Shown here in pieces: positions 42,729 to 50,661 of a DNA stretch of 64,000 bases. The stretch lies in assembly GCF_009795715.1 (NCBI RefSeq), contig NZ_WTCR01000016.1:1-64000 (forward strand), given 5' to 3'. Each line of letters opens with the position of its first letter. Position 1 is the first letter of the stretch. Below the pieces are notes generated by a model. It worked only from the letters and a program-made list of their open reading frames with translations, was not told where the DNA came from and made no database searches. A program made the position numbers and the translations under genes. Source of the stretch: Labilibaculum euxinicum. GTDB taxonomy: Bacteria > Bacteroidota > Bacteroidia > Bacteroidales > Marinifilaceae.

Positions 42729-43187
42729 CTAATTTTCTGTTAGAATATTATTATCGTATTCCACTTCAAAACGAAGTTTGTGTTTTGCTTCTTCCTGAGC
42801 AAGCATAAGGAATAATTTTTTCGACGGTTCATCTGTGGCTGCTGAAGCAAGATCATTATACAATCTAAAAGCGATTTTCTCCTTTTTCATGGCAAGAATC
42901 AAAGCTTCCTGATAAGTAATATTCGATTTATCAACATCTACATCCAGTAAATAATCCGCAATTTTTAAATCGGCAATTTTAGCCTCCGAAACCTGATATT
43001 TTTTTCCACTCTTAATTGCCTCCAATTTAGCTCGATGACCAAGTTCTTCCAAAGCATATTGCTCAAAAGTATCCTTCATCTCCTGATGTTTCATTTTACC
43101 AGCAAGTTCGGTATAAAAATCAGCAGCCATTTGTTCTTCATTAATGGCAAAATCTAAAATATCTTCAAGTGAATTAAACTCTTTCAT
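42729..43187 (-). CDS. Rubrerythrin-like ferritin-family protein
   Basis: A 152-residue four-helix di-iron protein. The two ExxH-type helices are visible: EEQMAADFYTELAG with EELGHRAKLEAI, and KEKIAFRLYNDLA with QEEAKHKLRFEVEY. No rubredoxin domain is attached, so it is not a full rubrerythrin. Peroxide reduction or iron handling is likely. It is 12 bp after the NfnB-like stop and should be co-transcribed with nfnAB. Confidence 0.85.
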   Translation of the reverse strand: MKEFNSLEDILDFAINEEQMAADFYTELAGKMKHQEMKDTFEQYALEELGHRAKLEAIKSGKKYQVSEAKIADLKIADYLLDVDVDKSNITYQEALILAMKKEKIAFRLYNDLASAATDEPSKKLFLMLAQEEAKHKLRFEVEYDNNILTEN

Positions 43188-43199
43188 GTTTTCTAATTT

Positions 43200-44702
43200 T
43201 TAGTGTTCCACTTTATTGGATAAATATTTTTCCTGCAAATAGATATTCATGTTTTTAGCCGCTTTTCTGCCATCTCCCATTGCAAGAATAACAGTAGCAC
43301 CACCGCGAACAATATCTCCACCTGCAAATACTTCAGGAATTGATGATTGCATTTTATCTTTAACAACTTCAATCGTTCCCCATTTCGAAACCTCCAAGCC
43401 TTCCACCGAATTTGGAATCAATGGATTTGGAGAAACTCCTACGGCAACCACAACTACTGTTGCATCAATCGTATATTCAGAACCTTCCATTGGAATTGGT
43501 CTTCTTCTACCCGATGCATCAGGTTCGCCTAATTCCATTTTCTGAACCTTGATTTGCTTCACACGACTATTTTCGTCAGCAATGTATTCAATTGGGTTCG
43601 TTAAGGTAAGAAATTCGATTCCCTCCTGTTTTGCATGATGAACTTCCTCAACACGGGCAGGCATTTCTTCTTCAGAACGACGGTAAACAATAATTGCTCT
43701 TTCAGCACCTAATCGTTTTGCAGTACGAACCGAATCCATAGCAGTATTACCACCGCCAACAACCACAACATTTTTACCACGCAATATTGGCGTATCCGAT
43801 TCTTCCGAATCAGCTCCCATCAAATTTACACGGGTTAAATACTCATTTGATGACATAATTCCGTTCGAATTTTCACCAGGAATATTCATGAAACGAGGCA
43901 AGCCAGCACCGCTACCTACATAAAATGCTTTATATCCTTCTTCTCTTAAATCATCTAAACTTGCAGTTTGGCCTACAATATAGTTGGTGATGAATTTAAC
44001 ACCCATTTTGCGTAAATTCTCAATTTCTACATCAACAACAGCATTTGGCAAACGGAATTCAGGAATACCATATTTTAAAACACCACCAATTTCGTGAAGT
44101 GCTTCGAAAACAGTTACATCGTAACCCAATTTAGCCATATCGCCGGCAAAAGACAAACCTGATGGTCCGGAACCAATCACAGCTACTTTAATACCATTTG
44201 CCTCAGCTATTTTCGGAACCGAAATCACGCCTGATTCTCTTTCAAAATCTGCCGCAAAACGCTCCAAATGACCAATTGCCACAGAAGGAAGATTCAATTT
44301 TTCAACATAAAAGCATCTCTGTTCACATTGAACTTCCTGCGGGCAAACGCGACCACAAACTGCTGGTAACGCACTGGTTTCTTTTAAAACCGAGGCGGCT
44401 TCCAAAATATTCCCGCGCTCAATATTTTTAATAAATTTGGGAATATTGATACTAACAGGGCATCCTTCCATACAAGTTGGATTTACGCAATCCATACAAC
44501 GTGTTGCCTCTAACATTGCCTGCTCTTTAGTCAGACCTACATTCACCTCAACGCGCTGAGATTTAATTCGCTCTTCAGGAGCCATTTCTGTCATCTCCAC
44601 CCTTTCAATCGCCATACGATCTTTGGCTTTTGTCAGTTTTTGGAGTTCGACTCTCCACTCTTGTTTACGTTCGTTTTTTATATATTCTTCAGACCTTTCC
44701 AT
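43200..44702 (-). CDS. nfnB: NfnB / GltD-like NADPH oxidoreductase large subunit
   Basis: Flavoprotein of 500 residues related to the small subunit of glutamate synthase. It has a distinct N-terminal iron-sulfur domain (CMDCVNPTCMEGCPVSINIPKFI and a CGRVCPQEVQCEQRC site), then FAD motif VAVIGSGPSGLSFAGDMAKLG, and a second Rossmann (VVVVGGGNTAMDSVRTAKRLGAERA) for NADPH. Its partner is the FAD/NAD-binding gene directly upstream, which together define NADH-dependent reduced-ferredoxin:NADP+ oxidoreductase (Nfn), a bifurcating enzyme. GltB is absent, which supports Nfn. Confidence 0.87.
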   Translation of the reverse strand: MERSEEYIKNERKQEWRVELQKLTKAKDRMAIERVEMTEMAPEERIKSQRVEVNVGLTKEQAMLEATRCMDCVNPTCMEGCPVSINIPKFIKNIERGNILEAASVLKETSALPAVCGRVCPQEVQCEQRCFYVEKLNLPSVAIGHLERFAADFERESGVISVPKIAEANGIKVAVIGSGPSGLSFAGDMAKLGYDVTVFEALHEIGGVLKYGIPEFRLPNAVVDVEIENLRKMGVKFITNYIVGQTASLDDLREEGYKAFYVGSGAGLPRFMNIPGENSNGIMSSNEYLTRVNLMGADSEESDTPILRGKNVVVVGGGNTAMDSVRTAKRLGAERAIIVYRRSEEEMPARVEEVHHAKQEGIEFLTLTNPIEYIADENSRVKQIKVQKMELGEPDASGRRRPIPMEGSEYTIDATVVVVAVGVSPNPLIPNSVEGLEVSKWGTIEVVKDKMQSSIPEVFAGGDIVRGGATVILAMGDGRKAAKNMNIYLQEKYLSNKVEH

Positions 44703-44725
44703 TGTCCTGTTTTGTCTTTAGTTGA

Positions 44726-45544
44726 TTAATTTTGAAAATGATCCATTTTGTCATTTTCTTCTTCCTTGTAACCGCCTAATCTCGACATCATTTCGTCAAA
44801 ATCAATTTTATGCGCATCAAACTCAGGTCCATCTACGCAAGTAAATTTAGTTTTACCATCAACGGTAACTCTGCATGCTCCGCACATACCGGTTCCGTCA
44901 ACCATAATACTATTCAAACTCGCCATAGTAGGAATTTCATATTTCTTGGTCAGCAAGGAACAGAATTTCATCATTACAGCAGGACCAATGGTGATACACT
45001 CATCCACTTTTTCACGCTTAATAACCTCTTCCATACCTTCAGTAACCAAACCTTTTCTTCCATATGAACCATCATCAGTCATAACGATAAGTTCATCAGA
45101 ATGTTTGCGCATTTCTTCCTCCAGAATCAACAGATCTTTCGATCTTGCAGCAATAACTGTAACAACACGATTACCAGCTTTCTTATATCCTTCAACAATT
45201 GGAAGCAGTGGTGCAACGCCAACACCGCCACCGCAGCAAAGCACCGTGCCAACATTGTGAATTTCAGTTGGTTTTCCCAGCGGGCCAACCAAATCGGTTA
45301 CATAATCACCAACTTCAAGATTACACAACTTGGTAGACGACACACCCATTTTTTGAACGATAATGGTAATGGTTCCTCTGGAAACATCAGCACCAGCAAT
45401 GGTTAAAGGGATACGTTCCCCTTTTTCTCCTACTCGTACAATTACAAAATTACCTGGTTTGCGGGCCTTAGCAATTAAAGGTGCCTCAACCACAATTTTC
45501 ACTACTTTTTCTGAAAAATTCTCTTTTTCAACTATCTTGTTCAT
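44726..45544 (-). CDS. nfnA: NfnA / SudB-like FAD and 2Fe-2S subunit
   Basis: A 272-residue ferredoxin-NADP reductase-like subunit. FAD-binding part (IPLTIAGADVSRGTITIIVQKMG), NAD-binding part (VLCCGGGVGVAPLLPIVEGYKKAGNRV) and a C-terminal 2Fe-2S site (DGTGMCGACRVTVDGKTKFTCVDGPEFDAH). It precedes nfnB by 23 bp. The pair couples NADH and reduced ferredoxin to NADP+ by electron bifurcation/confurcation; this enzyme type occurs in many anaerobes. The alternative name sulfide dehydrogenase fits the same fold. Confidence 0.88.
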   Translation of the reverse strand: MNKIVEKENFSEKVVKIVVEAPLIAKARKPGNFVIVRVGEKGERIPLTIAGADVSRGTITIIVQKMGVSSTKLCNLEVGDYVTDLVGPLGKPTEIHNVGTVLCCGGGVGVAPLLPIVEGYKKAGNRVVTVIAARSKDLLILEEEMRKHSDELIVMTDDGSYGRKGLVTEGMEEVIKREKVDECITIGPAVMMKFCSLLTKKYEIPTMASLNSIMVDGTGMCGACRVTVDGKTKFTCVDGPEFDAHKIDFDEMMSRLGGYKEEENDKMDHFQN

Positions 45545-46137
45545 TACTTTTCATTAAATAAATGACTGAATAAAATGCTAAATAACTGGAATACCACAAC
45601 TCAAACAATCTGATTCGCAATCGATTCCATTCTGGTACTACAGCACATATTTATAATTCAAAAGTATAAAGAACTAGGATTCCAGCCTAGCCAAATACAT
45701 ATAAATTAGCTTGGCAAAACACTTTAGATTCAATATAAATAGGTAATATGTTCACTTGTTCGATGTTCATATCATTACTAATAATTTCCTTTTCGATTCG
45801 TTAATTTAAGAATCTACCCATATTGCAAATTTTCACCTAATCACATGTTAGATAGACATTTTCAATGTATTTCCTTAAAAAATAAAAAATACCCGGGACA
45901 CCTAGGTGAACATATTTTCGGATACTGAGACAAAGCCCGATGCAGTAAACCAGAAAATGAATAAATATTATTTATTTAACAAATAATTATATTTTTTACA
46001 TAACTTCAACACTTATTCATTAGTTGATGGCTAATAAATGATCATTTTACATTGATTAGGATGTAGAAAATTAATAAAGATAAACGTGAAGAGAGATTTG
46101 TGATGTAGGATTTATAAACACTTTAAAATCTAGACGT
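45545..46137. other. Divergent intergenic region with a spaced inverted repeat
   Basis: About 590 bp between nfnA (minus) and the unknown gene at 46138 (plus). It is AT-rich. An 11-bp inverted repeat AATATGTTCAC (45745-45755) / GTGAACATATT (45906-45916) could be paired operator sites. No gene is seen. Confidence 0.5.
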
Positions 46138-46884
46138 ATGTCAGATCAAAAAGACTTATTAGATCTCTTACCAGAGATAAAAGCTGTTCCTAAAGAACAG
46201 ATTAAACAATGCGATATGCCGGTGGGGATTTATTTGCATGAATGTGAAAAACTGCATACACGTGCAAGTGCCGATTTGCCGCAACTAACTGCTGTAGGCA
46301 TGACTGCCGAACTGCTGGCAAAATTATTGCCTTACACGGGTGCTTTGCGAACTGCTGAAAGTAACTGGGCAGAGCTAAACACCATACGCGAAGAAAACAA
46401 GGAAGCCTGGAAGGCTGAATGGCCAGCTTTTCTTGAATTCCGTACCGATTTAATCGAGAATATGGATTTTGCTTACCGTAACAACGAGGCTTTATTAAAA
46501 AAATTGGCGGTAATTAAACAAGGTGACTCTCATGCTGATGCTATTCAGGATATGGCGAACCTTTCGGTATTAGGAAAAGCAAATTTAGCGCCGCTTGAGG
46601 CTATTTATTATGATATAACCTTAATTGATAAGGCCGCCGAAGACGCTGACAGAATGAGTGGTCTGCTTGGAGCCGTTAACGGTCATATGTATGTGGATGA
46701 TGAAATTAAAGTGATTCGCGATCAAGCTTTTACATTAACCAAGCAAGTGGTGGATGAAATTCGTAAGTACGGTCGTTTTGTATTTCGTAAAGATCCCGAT
46801 CACGCAAAATCTTATTCGAGCAAATACAGCAGAGATAAGAGCAGTGCTTACAGAAAAAAGCTGGCTGAACAAGCTCAGGAATAA
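46138..46884 (+). CDS. Uncharacterised helical protein
   Basis: A 248-residue protein I cannot place. It is acidic at the start (SDQKDLLDLLPEIKAVP) and looks mainly helical, with several aromatic and charged motifs (MPVGIYLHECEKLHTRA, WAELNTIREENKEAWKAEW, VNGHMYVDDEIKVIRDQAF) and a basic, serine-rich C-terminus. No signal peptide, membrane segment or cysteine pattern is seen. The long upstream region and its own terminator show a single-gene unit. The sequence looks like a genuine gene with normal codon use. Confidence 0.75.
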   Translation: MSDQKDLLDLLPEIKAVPKEQIKQCDMPVGIYLHECEKLHTRASADLPQLTAVGMTAELLAKLLPYTGALRTAESNWAELNTIREENKEAWKAEWPAFLEFRTDLIENMDFAYRNNEALLKKLAVIKQGDSHADAIQDMANLSVLGKANLAPLEAIYYDITLIDKAAEDADRMSGLLGAVNGHMYVDDEIKVIRDQAFTLTKQVVDEIRKYGRFVFRKDPDHAKSYSSKYSRDKSSAYRKKLAEQAQE

Positions 46885-46902
46885 AACCTGATAGTACAAT
46901 CA

Positions 46903-46935
46903 AGAAAAGAGAAGCTCATCACTTCTCTTTTTTTT
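46903..46935 (+). terminator. Terminator of the unknown helical-protein gene
   Basis: Stem AAAAGAGAAG / CTTCTCTTTT (46905-46914 with 46922-46931) with a 7-nt loop, followed by TTTT; 20 bp after the stop. Confidence 0.9.
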
Positions 46936-46982
46936 GTGCCCTGATCTCAAATTCTTTGTGCCGATTGTCTCTTTAGCTGTTT

Positions 46983-47226
46983 AGTTCGCTGTTTGATTGA
47001 TTCCGTTTACAGCCCTCCCCTTCAGTTCGCTACCTGGCCTCATCCGTGCGTTGTTTCACTTTTTCCGTTCGCAACTTGAGTTGTTCCGTTACCGAACGGA
47101 AGGGTATCCACACCGAACGGAGCACCTCGCTATGCGAACGGAGATACTAAATTTGCGAACTGAAAGGGTCAAGTGGCGAACGATAAACTATCCATGCCGA
47201 ACGGAGATGGTCAAGTGGCGAACTGG
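46983..47226. repeat. Mirror-symmetric array of 21-bp repeats
   Basis: Right arm: seven units with core CGAACGGA or CGAACTG(A/G) beginning at 47093, 47114, 47135, 47156, 47177, 47198 and 47219, exactly 21 bp apart, with variable 13-bp spacers. Left arm: the reverse complement (TCCGTTCG-like) with the TTCG of the core at 46985, 47006, 47026, 47047, 47068 and 47089 (spacing 21, 20, 21, 21, 21). The arms meet at 47092/47093 (TCCGTTAC|CGAACGGA). Spacers of opposite arms do not pair. The plus-strand frame over the right arm would give RTE every seven residues, but no convincing gene start exists. It is not a CRISPR array. Confidence 0.85.
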
Positions 47227-47259
47227 TGGGGTGCTGCTTGTAATGGAAACCAATACACC

Positions 47260-47298
47260 TGTCATTGCGAGAGTGAGGTACGAGCTCGTGGCAATCTC
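47260..47298. repeat. Dispersed palindromic repeat, left flank of the Septu-like pair
   Basis: TGTCATTGCGAG...TGGCAATCTC, an imperfect palindrome of a kind scattered in many bacterial genomes. A related copy lies in reverse orientation at 50028-50064, on the other side of the ATPase-HNH gene pair. Confidence 0.65.
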
Positions 47299-47322
47299 AA
47301 CAATAGATGAATCAGTTTATTT

Positions 47323-48207
47323 CTATTTTATGAAGCCAACATCACGGGCAATATCCCGGGTTAGTTTGGAGAGTGGGCGTTTGCCGAGGTCTTCTTCATC
47401 TAGATAATTCCCCATAATGATTTGTGAAATCTCTTTTTCGGAATCAAATAGGTCAGGAAAAGATGATAGAAGATCTTTGATTCTGGAATCAGAATAAGCT
47501 TTCCCTTTTAGCCAAATCTCTCTTGCAATATCATTGTGGTTGTCATAAAGATCCTCTAGACCAAATTCATCTGAATTTTTCTTGAAGCTTTCTACAACCT
47601 CCAAGTGTAAGTTGACATTATCTAGATTGTAGCCACCATTTTCTTTTGGGAATTTTACTTTGAATCGAAGCGCATCATCAGATGATTTGAGTTCGTAAGG
47701 TGATATGCTTATTATTCGTACTCCTTTTGCATGATTACATGAATAACATGAGGGTATTAAATTATAAAATGAGAGAGCTAAATAAGGATATTTACTCATT
47801 CCTTTTGGAAAGAAATGATCTATTTGACTACTTCTTTTTATTTTGCCATCCTTCTCAAAATTATTAATAAATGTGCGGTTACAATATGGACAAACTGTAA
47901 TTTTTAAGTTCCTTATTAATTGTGCTCCACAATATTGATTTATCGAAAATTTACTGAATCTTGAATATGTATCTTTTATCAGTTCAGGCATTTGTGGTTG
48001 CGGCCACCTGGCCGACTGACCTGATTTAATTCGTTTTTTGATCTGCCTTAATTCATAAGGTTCTGCTTTTATTAACTTTTCAAAATTTAAATTGTAATTA
48101 GCTAACCATCCGTTAATAGTATTGATTTGAGCAGGATCAAATAATTTACAAATGCCTTTGTAATGCAAATCAACAATCTCCGGATTAGGAATATTTATTG
48201 GAATCAT
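47323..48207 (-). CDS. ptuB: HNH endonuclease of a Septu-like pair (PtuB-like)
   Basis: A 294-residue nuclease-like protein. The zinc and HNH parts are clear: CPYC (106-109), SQIDHFFPKG with the catalytic histidine (131), NLIPSCYSCNHAKG (149-162) with the second C-x2-C and the final HNH residues. The start overlaps the ATPase stop by 4 bp (ATGA), showing tight coupling. ATPase plus HNH in this order matches Septu (PtuA-PtuB) anti-phage systems. It is somewhat longer than the PtuB proteins I recall. No reverse transcriptase is adjacent, so a retron-Septu is not indicated. Confidence 0.75.
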   Translation of the reverse strand: MIPINIPNPEIVDLHYKGICKLFDPAQINTINGWLANYNLNFEKLIKAEPYELRQIKKRIKSGQSARWPQPQMPELIKDTYSRFSKFSINQYCGAQLIRNLKITVCPYCNRTFINNFEKDGKIKRSSQIDHFFPKGMSKYPYLALSFYNLIPSCYSCNHAKGVRIISISPYELKSSDDALRFKVKFPKENGGYNLDNVNLHLEVVESFKKNSDEFGLEDLYDNHNDIAREIWLKGKAYSDSRIKDLLSSFPDLFDSEKEISQIIMGNYLDEEDLGKRPLSKLTRDIARDVGFIK

Positions 48208-49952
48208 GACTTATGTGCTTTTAGTTCTTCCAATTCCTTTTCCAATTTTACGATTCTATCTTCCAAACTAAAATTGAAATGCTGATTATACATTTCTAAT
48301 AACTTGTTCTTGATAAGTGGTTCACCAATTTGTTGAATTACAAACTGAATATCTTCAGAACTCATCTTGTCCTTATCGTTGATAATGTCATTACTTAGGT
48401 TTCTAATCACCTTGTCAATTTTTCCCTTTGCAAACTCACCCATTAAACCATTCTCTAAAAAGAAAGAGTTGCGGTATAAAGAGTGGATGTTAGCCCCGAA
48501 AGTATGTGTCATATCTTCTGGCTTGCAAACTCTACAGAGTCCCGTTTCTTTTTCTTTATCCAAAAAGATGATATTTTCTTTGGGGAGATCTGACACAAGG
48601 AAGGGGGAATGGGAAGTGAGGATTACCTGAAATGAGATATCTGGAAATAGATTGGTAAGTAAATTTAGAACGAGTGGTAAATATTTTCTTTGCCATTCTG
48701 CATGAAAACCAAGTTCTCCTTCATCTATAGTTAATAAACAATGATTCTTTTTTGGTTCTTTTAGCAGAGCAGTATATATTCTGCTTCCCATTTTCAAAAC
48801 TTCATTTTCACCATAGCTTAATCCATCCCATTGGAAGGATAGCAAATGGCTTAAGGTTCCCATACACGATTTTAATTTACTTATAAACTCAATTGTCCCA
48901 TACTGTTTGTTGAGATGATCTAATTCCACAATAAAATTATCTAGATAATATCTCTCGTAAACAATTTCGTCAGCAGATGCTCCGTAGATATTTAAATTAT
49001 GAGGAGATAATAGATTTTCAATTTTTTCCAAAGCATTTCTTGAGTCTGAAATAGACTGTTTTCTTATTTTTATAGCTTCCTTTTCTTCTGTTGATTTATC
49101 TTCAAATTTTTCGATGAATTGATTAAAAGATTCAAAAAAACCTAAATCTTTATTGTAGCTGTTTACTATTTCTTTATAGGCTTTTGCGCTTTGGTTTAGA
49201 GTATTGTTTTCACAAAGACTTTCTAGGATAGAGATATAAAACCCAAATTTCACCTTTTCATAAATGGAGGAAGAGAATTCGAGAGAGTCTTTTTCCTTTG
49301 GTGAATAATTTGGTTGTAATCTTTTAAGTTTGATTCTGAGTTTATTGGGTATAAATAAATCATCACCTAAATAGGAGTTGATAATATTAGGATTCTTAGT
49401 GAAAAATTCGATTTGATCTGTGACTTCTTTAAATAAATATTCGTTAAAATAATGTTTAAATTCAATTATAGAATTAGATTTACCATTATTATCAGTCCAG
49501 ATGTTTACATCATTTAGTTTCTGTAAAGTTGATATGTTTTCTATAATGTTTGAAATTTCATTGTATTGTAATATACCAGTATAGTACAATGGAGTTGTTG
49601 CTAGTTTTAAAAAGAGTTCAGAGTGGGCAATTGGGGTATTGCAAGTAATGTTCTTATTAGATTTTAATTGATTGCCTTGTTGAAAAACTATTAAATGTCC
49701 CTGCTTTCCTTCGACGAACACATTGAATATGGCTTCTATTAAATTACTCTTTCCACTACCATTCTTCCCAACAATAGCAGTTAGATTACTAATGTTATCT
49801 CCGAAAAAATCTTTAGGATAGTTTGGGTTTTTATCTTCATGCTTTAAGCTGTTAGTCTTTTCATCATATTCGAACCAATGCTTAGGCGAAAAGTTAAAGC
49901 CTTGTTTATTTATATTTTTGTAATCTTCAATCCAAACGTATAGGAGTTCCAT
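48204..49952 (-). CDS. ptuA: AAA/ABC-type ATPase of a Septu-like pair (PtuA-like)
   Basis: A 582-residue ATPase of the OLD/RecF-like AAA_21 type. Walker A is GKNGSGKS (62-69), an ABC-signature-like SYGENEVLKMGSR lies past the central coiled region, and Walker B with D-E (LLTIDEGELGFH) plus the switch histidine TSHSPFL follow near the C-terminus. The last 25 residues form a short coiled coil (EDRIVKLEKELEELKAH). No TOPRIM domain is seen, which speaks against OLD or Gabija. With the coupled HNH gene this fits Septu. Confidence 0.8.
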   Translation of the reverse strand: MELLYVWIEDYKNINKQGFNFSPKHWFEYDEKTNSLKHEDKNPNYPKDFFGDNISNLTAIVGKNGSGKSNLIEAIFNVFVEGKQGHLIVFQQGNQLKSNKNITCNTPIAHSELFLKLATTPLYYTGILQYNEISNIIENISTLQKLNDVNIWTDNNGKSNSIIEFKHYFNEYLFKEVTDQIEFFTKNPNIINSYLGDDLFIPNKLRIKLKRLQPNYSPKEKDSLEFSSSIYEKVKFGFYISILESLCENNTLNQSAKAYKEIVNSYNKDLGFFESFNQFIEKFEDKSTEEKEAIKIRKQSISDSRNALEKIENLLSPHNLNIYGASADEIVYERYYLDNFIVELDHLNKQYGTIEFISKLKSCMGTLSHLLSFQWDGLSYGENEVLKMGSRIYTALLKEPKKNHCLLTIDEGELGFHAEWQRKYLPLVLNLLTNLFPDISFQVILTSHSPFLVSDLPKENIIFLDKEKETGLCRVCKPEDMTHTFGANIHSLYRNSFFLENGLMGEFAKGKIDKVIRNLSNDIINDKDKMSSEDIQFVIQQIGEPLIKNKLLEMYNQHFNFSLEDRIVKLEKELEELKAHKS

Positions 49953-50027
49953 TGTATCTGTATTAGAGTTGGGATTGTAAATTTAACAAAATAGGAGAAT
50001 GTTAATTAGTGGGAGCTCAATTATTTT

Positions 50028-50064
50028 GAGATTACTTCAATCGCTTGGACTCCTTCGTAATGAC
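50028..50064. repeat. Dispersed palindromic repeat, right flank of the Septu-like pair
   Basis: GAGATTACTTC...CGTAATGACA is the inverted relative of the element at 47260-47298: both read TGTCATT(G/A)CGA toward ...AATCTC on opposite strands. Divergence in the middle shows old copies. Confidence 0.6.
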
Positions 50065-50167
50065 AGCGATTGATCCCGATGCTCGGGAACAAAAAAGTGA
50101 GACCCTCAAATTAAAATTCCGTCATGCTCTGACTATAGGCAAGTTGTAAATGTCAGGGTATGACTAG

Positions 50168-50268
50168 TATTTATCCGAGAAACCGGACAGCGTCGAAGAC
50201 CTGTTGGCGTTTACATTTATAGTAACTGAAATAAGTAAACGCTGTTGGGTGAAGGCACGCCAACAGGT
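50168..50268. repeat. Dispersed repeat copy 1 with long hairpin
   Basis: Begins TATTTATCCGAGAAACCGGA, contains GTCGAAGACCTGTTGGCG and ATAGTAACTGAAATAAGTAA, then an added arm ending ACGCCAACAGG that pairs with CCTGTTGGCGT. The first 71 bp are repeated at 50542-50613. Confidence 0.75.
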
Positions 50269-50310
50269 TGTTTAAATTCAAAAAATTCTAATTAACCATT
50301 CTTTTTTTAA

Positions 50311-50407
50311 CCTCATCCCCCAGCCCCTTCTCCTAAAGGTGAAGGGGAGTCCAGCCATAATCAAGCTTGGAATTCCCTCTCCTCAAGGAGAGGGTTAGGG
50401 TGAGGTG
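50311..50407. repeat. Inverted pair of C-rich dispersed repeats
   Basis: CCTCATCCCCCAGCCCCTTC at the left and GAGAGGGTTAGGGTGAGG at the right form an imperfect long inverted repeat around AAGCTTGGAATT. A related single arm lies at 50485-50526. Confidence 0.75.
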
Positions 50408-50484
50408 GCATTAAAAAAAACACGAAGGATGGCACAAAAAGACACAATAATTTATTTCTTGTTTTTAATTACTGGTGAGAGATC

Positions 50485-50526
50485 ACCTCATCCCCCAACC
50501 CCTTCTCCTAAAGGCGAAGGGGAGCT
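50485..50526. repeat. C-rich dispersed repeat, third arm
   Basis: ACCTCATCCCCCAACCCCTT followed by CTCCTAAAGGCGAAGGGGAG repeats the left arm of 50311-50407 with few changes. Confidence 0.7.
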
Positions 50527-50541
50527 TATTTAATGACTAAA

Positions 50542-50613
50542 TATTTAGCCGAAAAACCCGACAGTGTCGAAGACCTGTCGGCGTTTCCTCCTATAGTAAC
50601 TGCAAATAAGTAA
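50542..50613. repeat. Dispersed repeat copy 2
   Basis: ATATTTAGCCGAAAAACCCG, GTGTCGAAGACCTGTCGGCG and ATAGTAACTGCAAATAAGTA repeat copy 1 at 50168 in the same orientation, about 374 bp away. The intervening DNA holds the C-rich repeats. Confidence 0.75.
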
Positions 50614-50629
50614 GCCTCAGATTTTCTGT

Positions 50630-50637
50630 TATCTTTG
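50630..50637 (+). promoter_or_regulatory. Candidate -7 element before the DksA/TraR-like gene
   Basis: TATCTTTG fits the TAnnTTTG consensus of Bacteroidota promoters and lies 25 bp before the start at 50662. Confidence 0.45.
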
Positions 50638-50661
50638 ATAAGCATGAAAAATTAACCAAAT

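Noticed and set aside
43200-44702. Glutamate synthase small subunit GltD
   Set aside because: No large subunit is next to it; the immediate partner is the FAD/2Fe-2S NfnA-like gene, which fits Nfn better.
46983-47226. CRISPR array
   Set aside because: The 8-bp cores are far too short, the unit is 21 bp, the two halves are inverted to each other, and no cas gene is near.
46997-47407. Protein gene with RTE heptads
   Set aside because: The frame comes from the 21-bp period (seven codons), has no good start, ends inside the HNH gene on the other strand, and the left arm shows no matching protein repeat.
47323-49952. Retron or OLD/Gabija system
   Set aside because: No reverse transcriptase or msr/msd-like RNA is adjacent, and the ATPase shows no TOPRIM domain or helicase partner.
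47260-50064. Insertion sequence
   Set aside because: Flanking palindromes are diverged and no transposase or integrase gene is present between or beside them.
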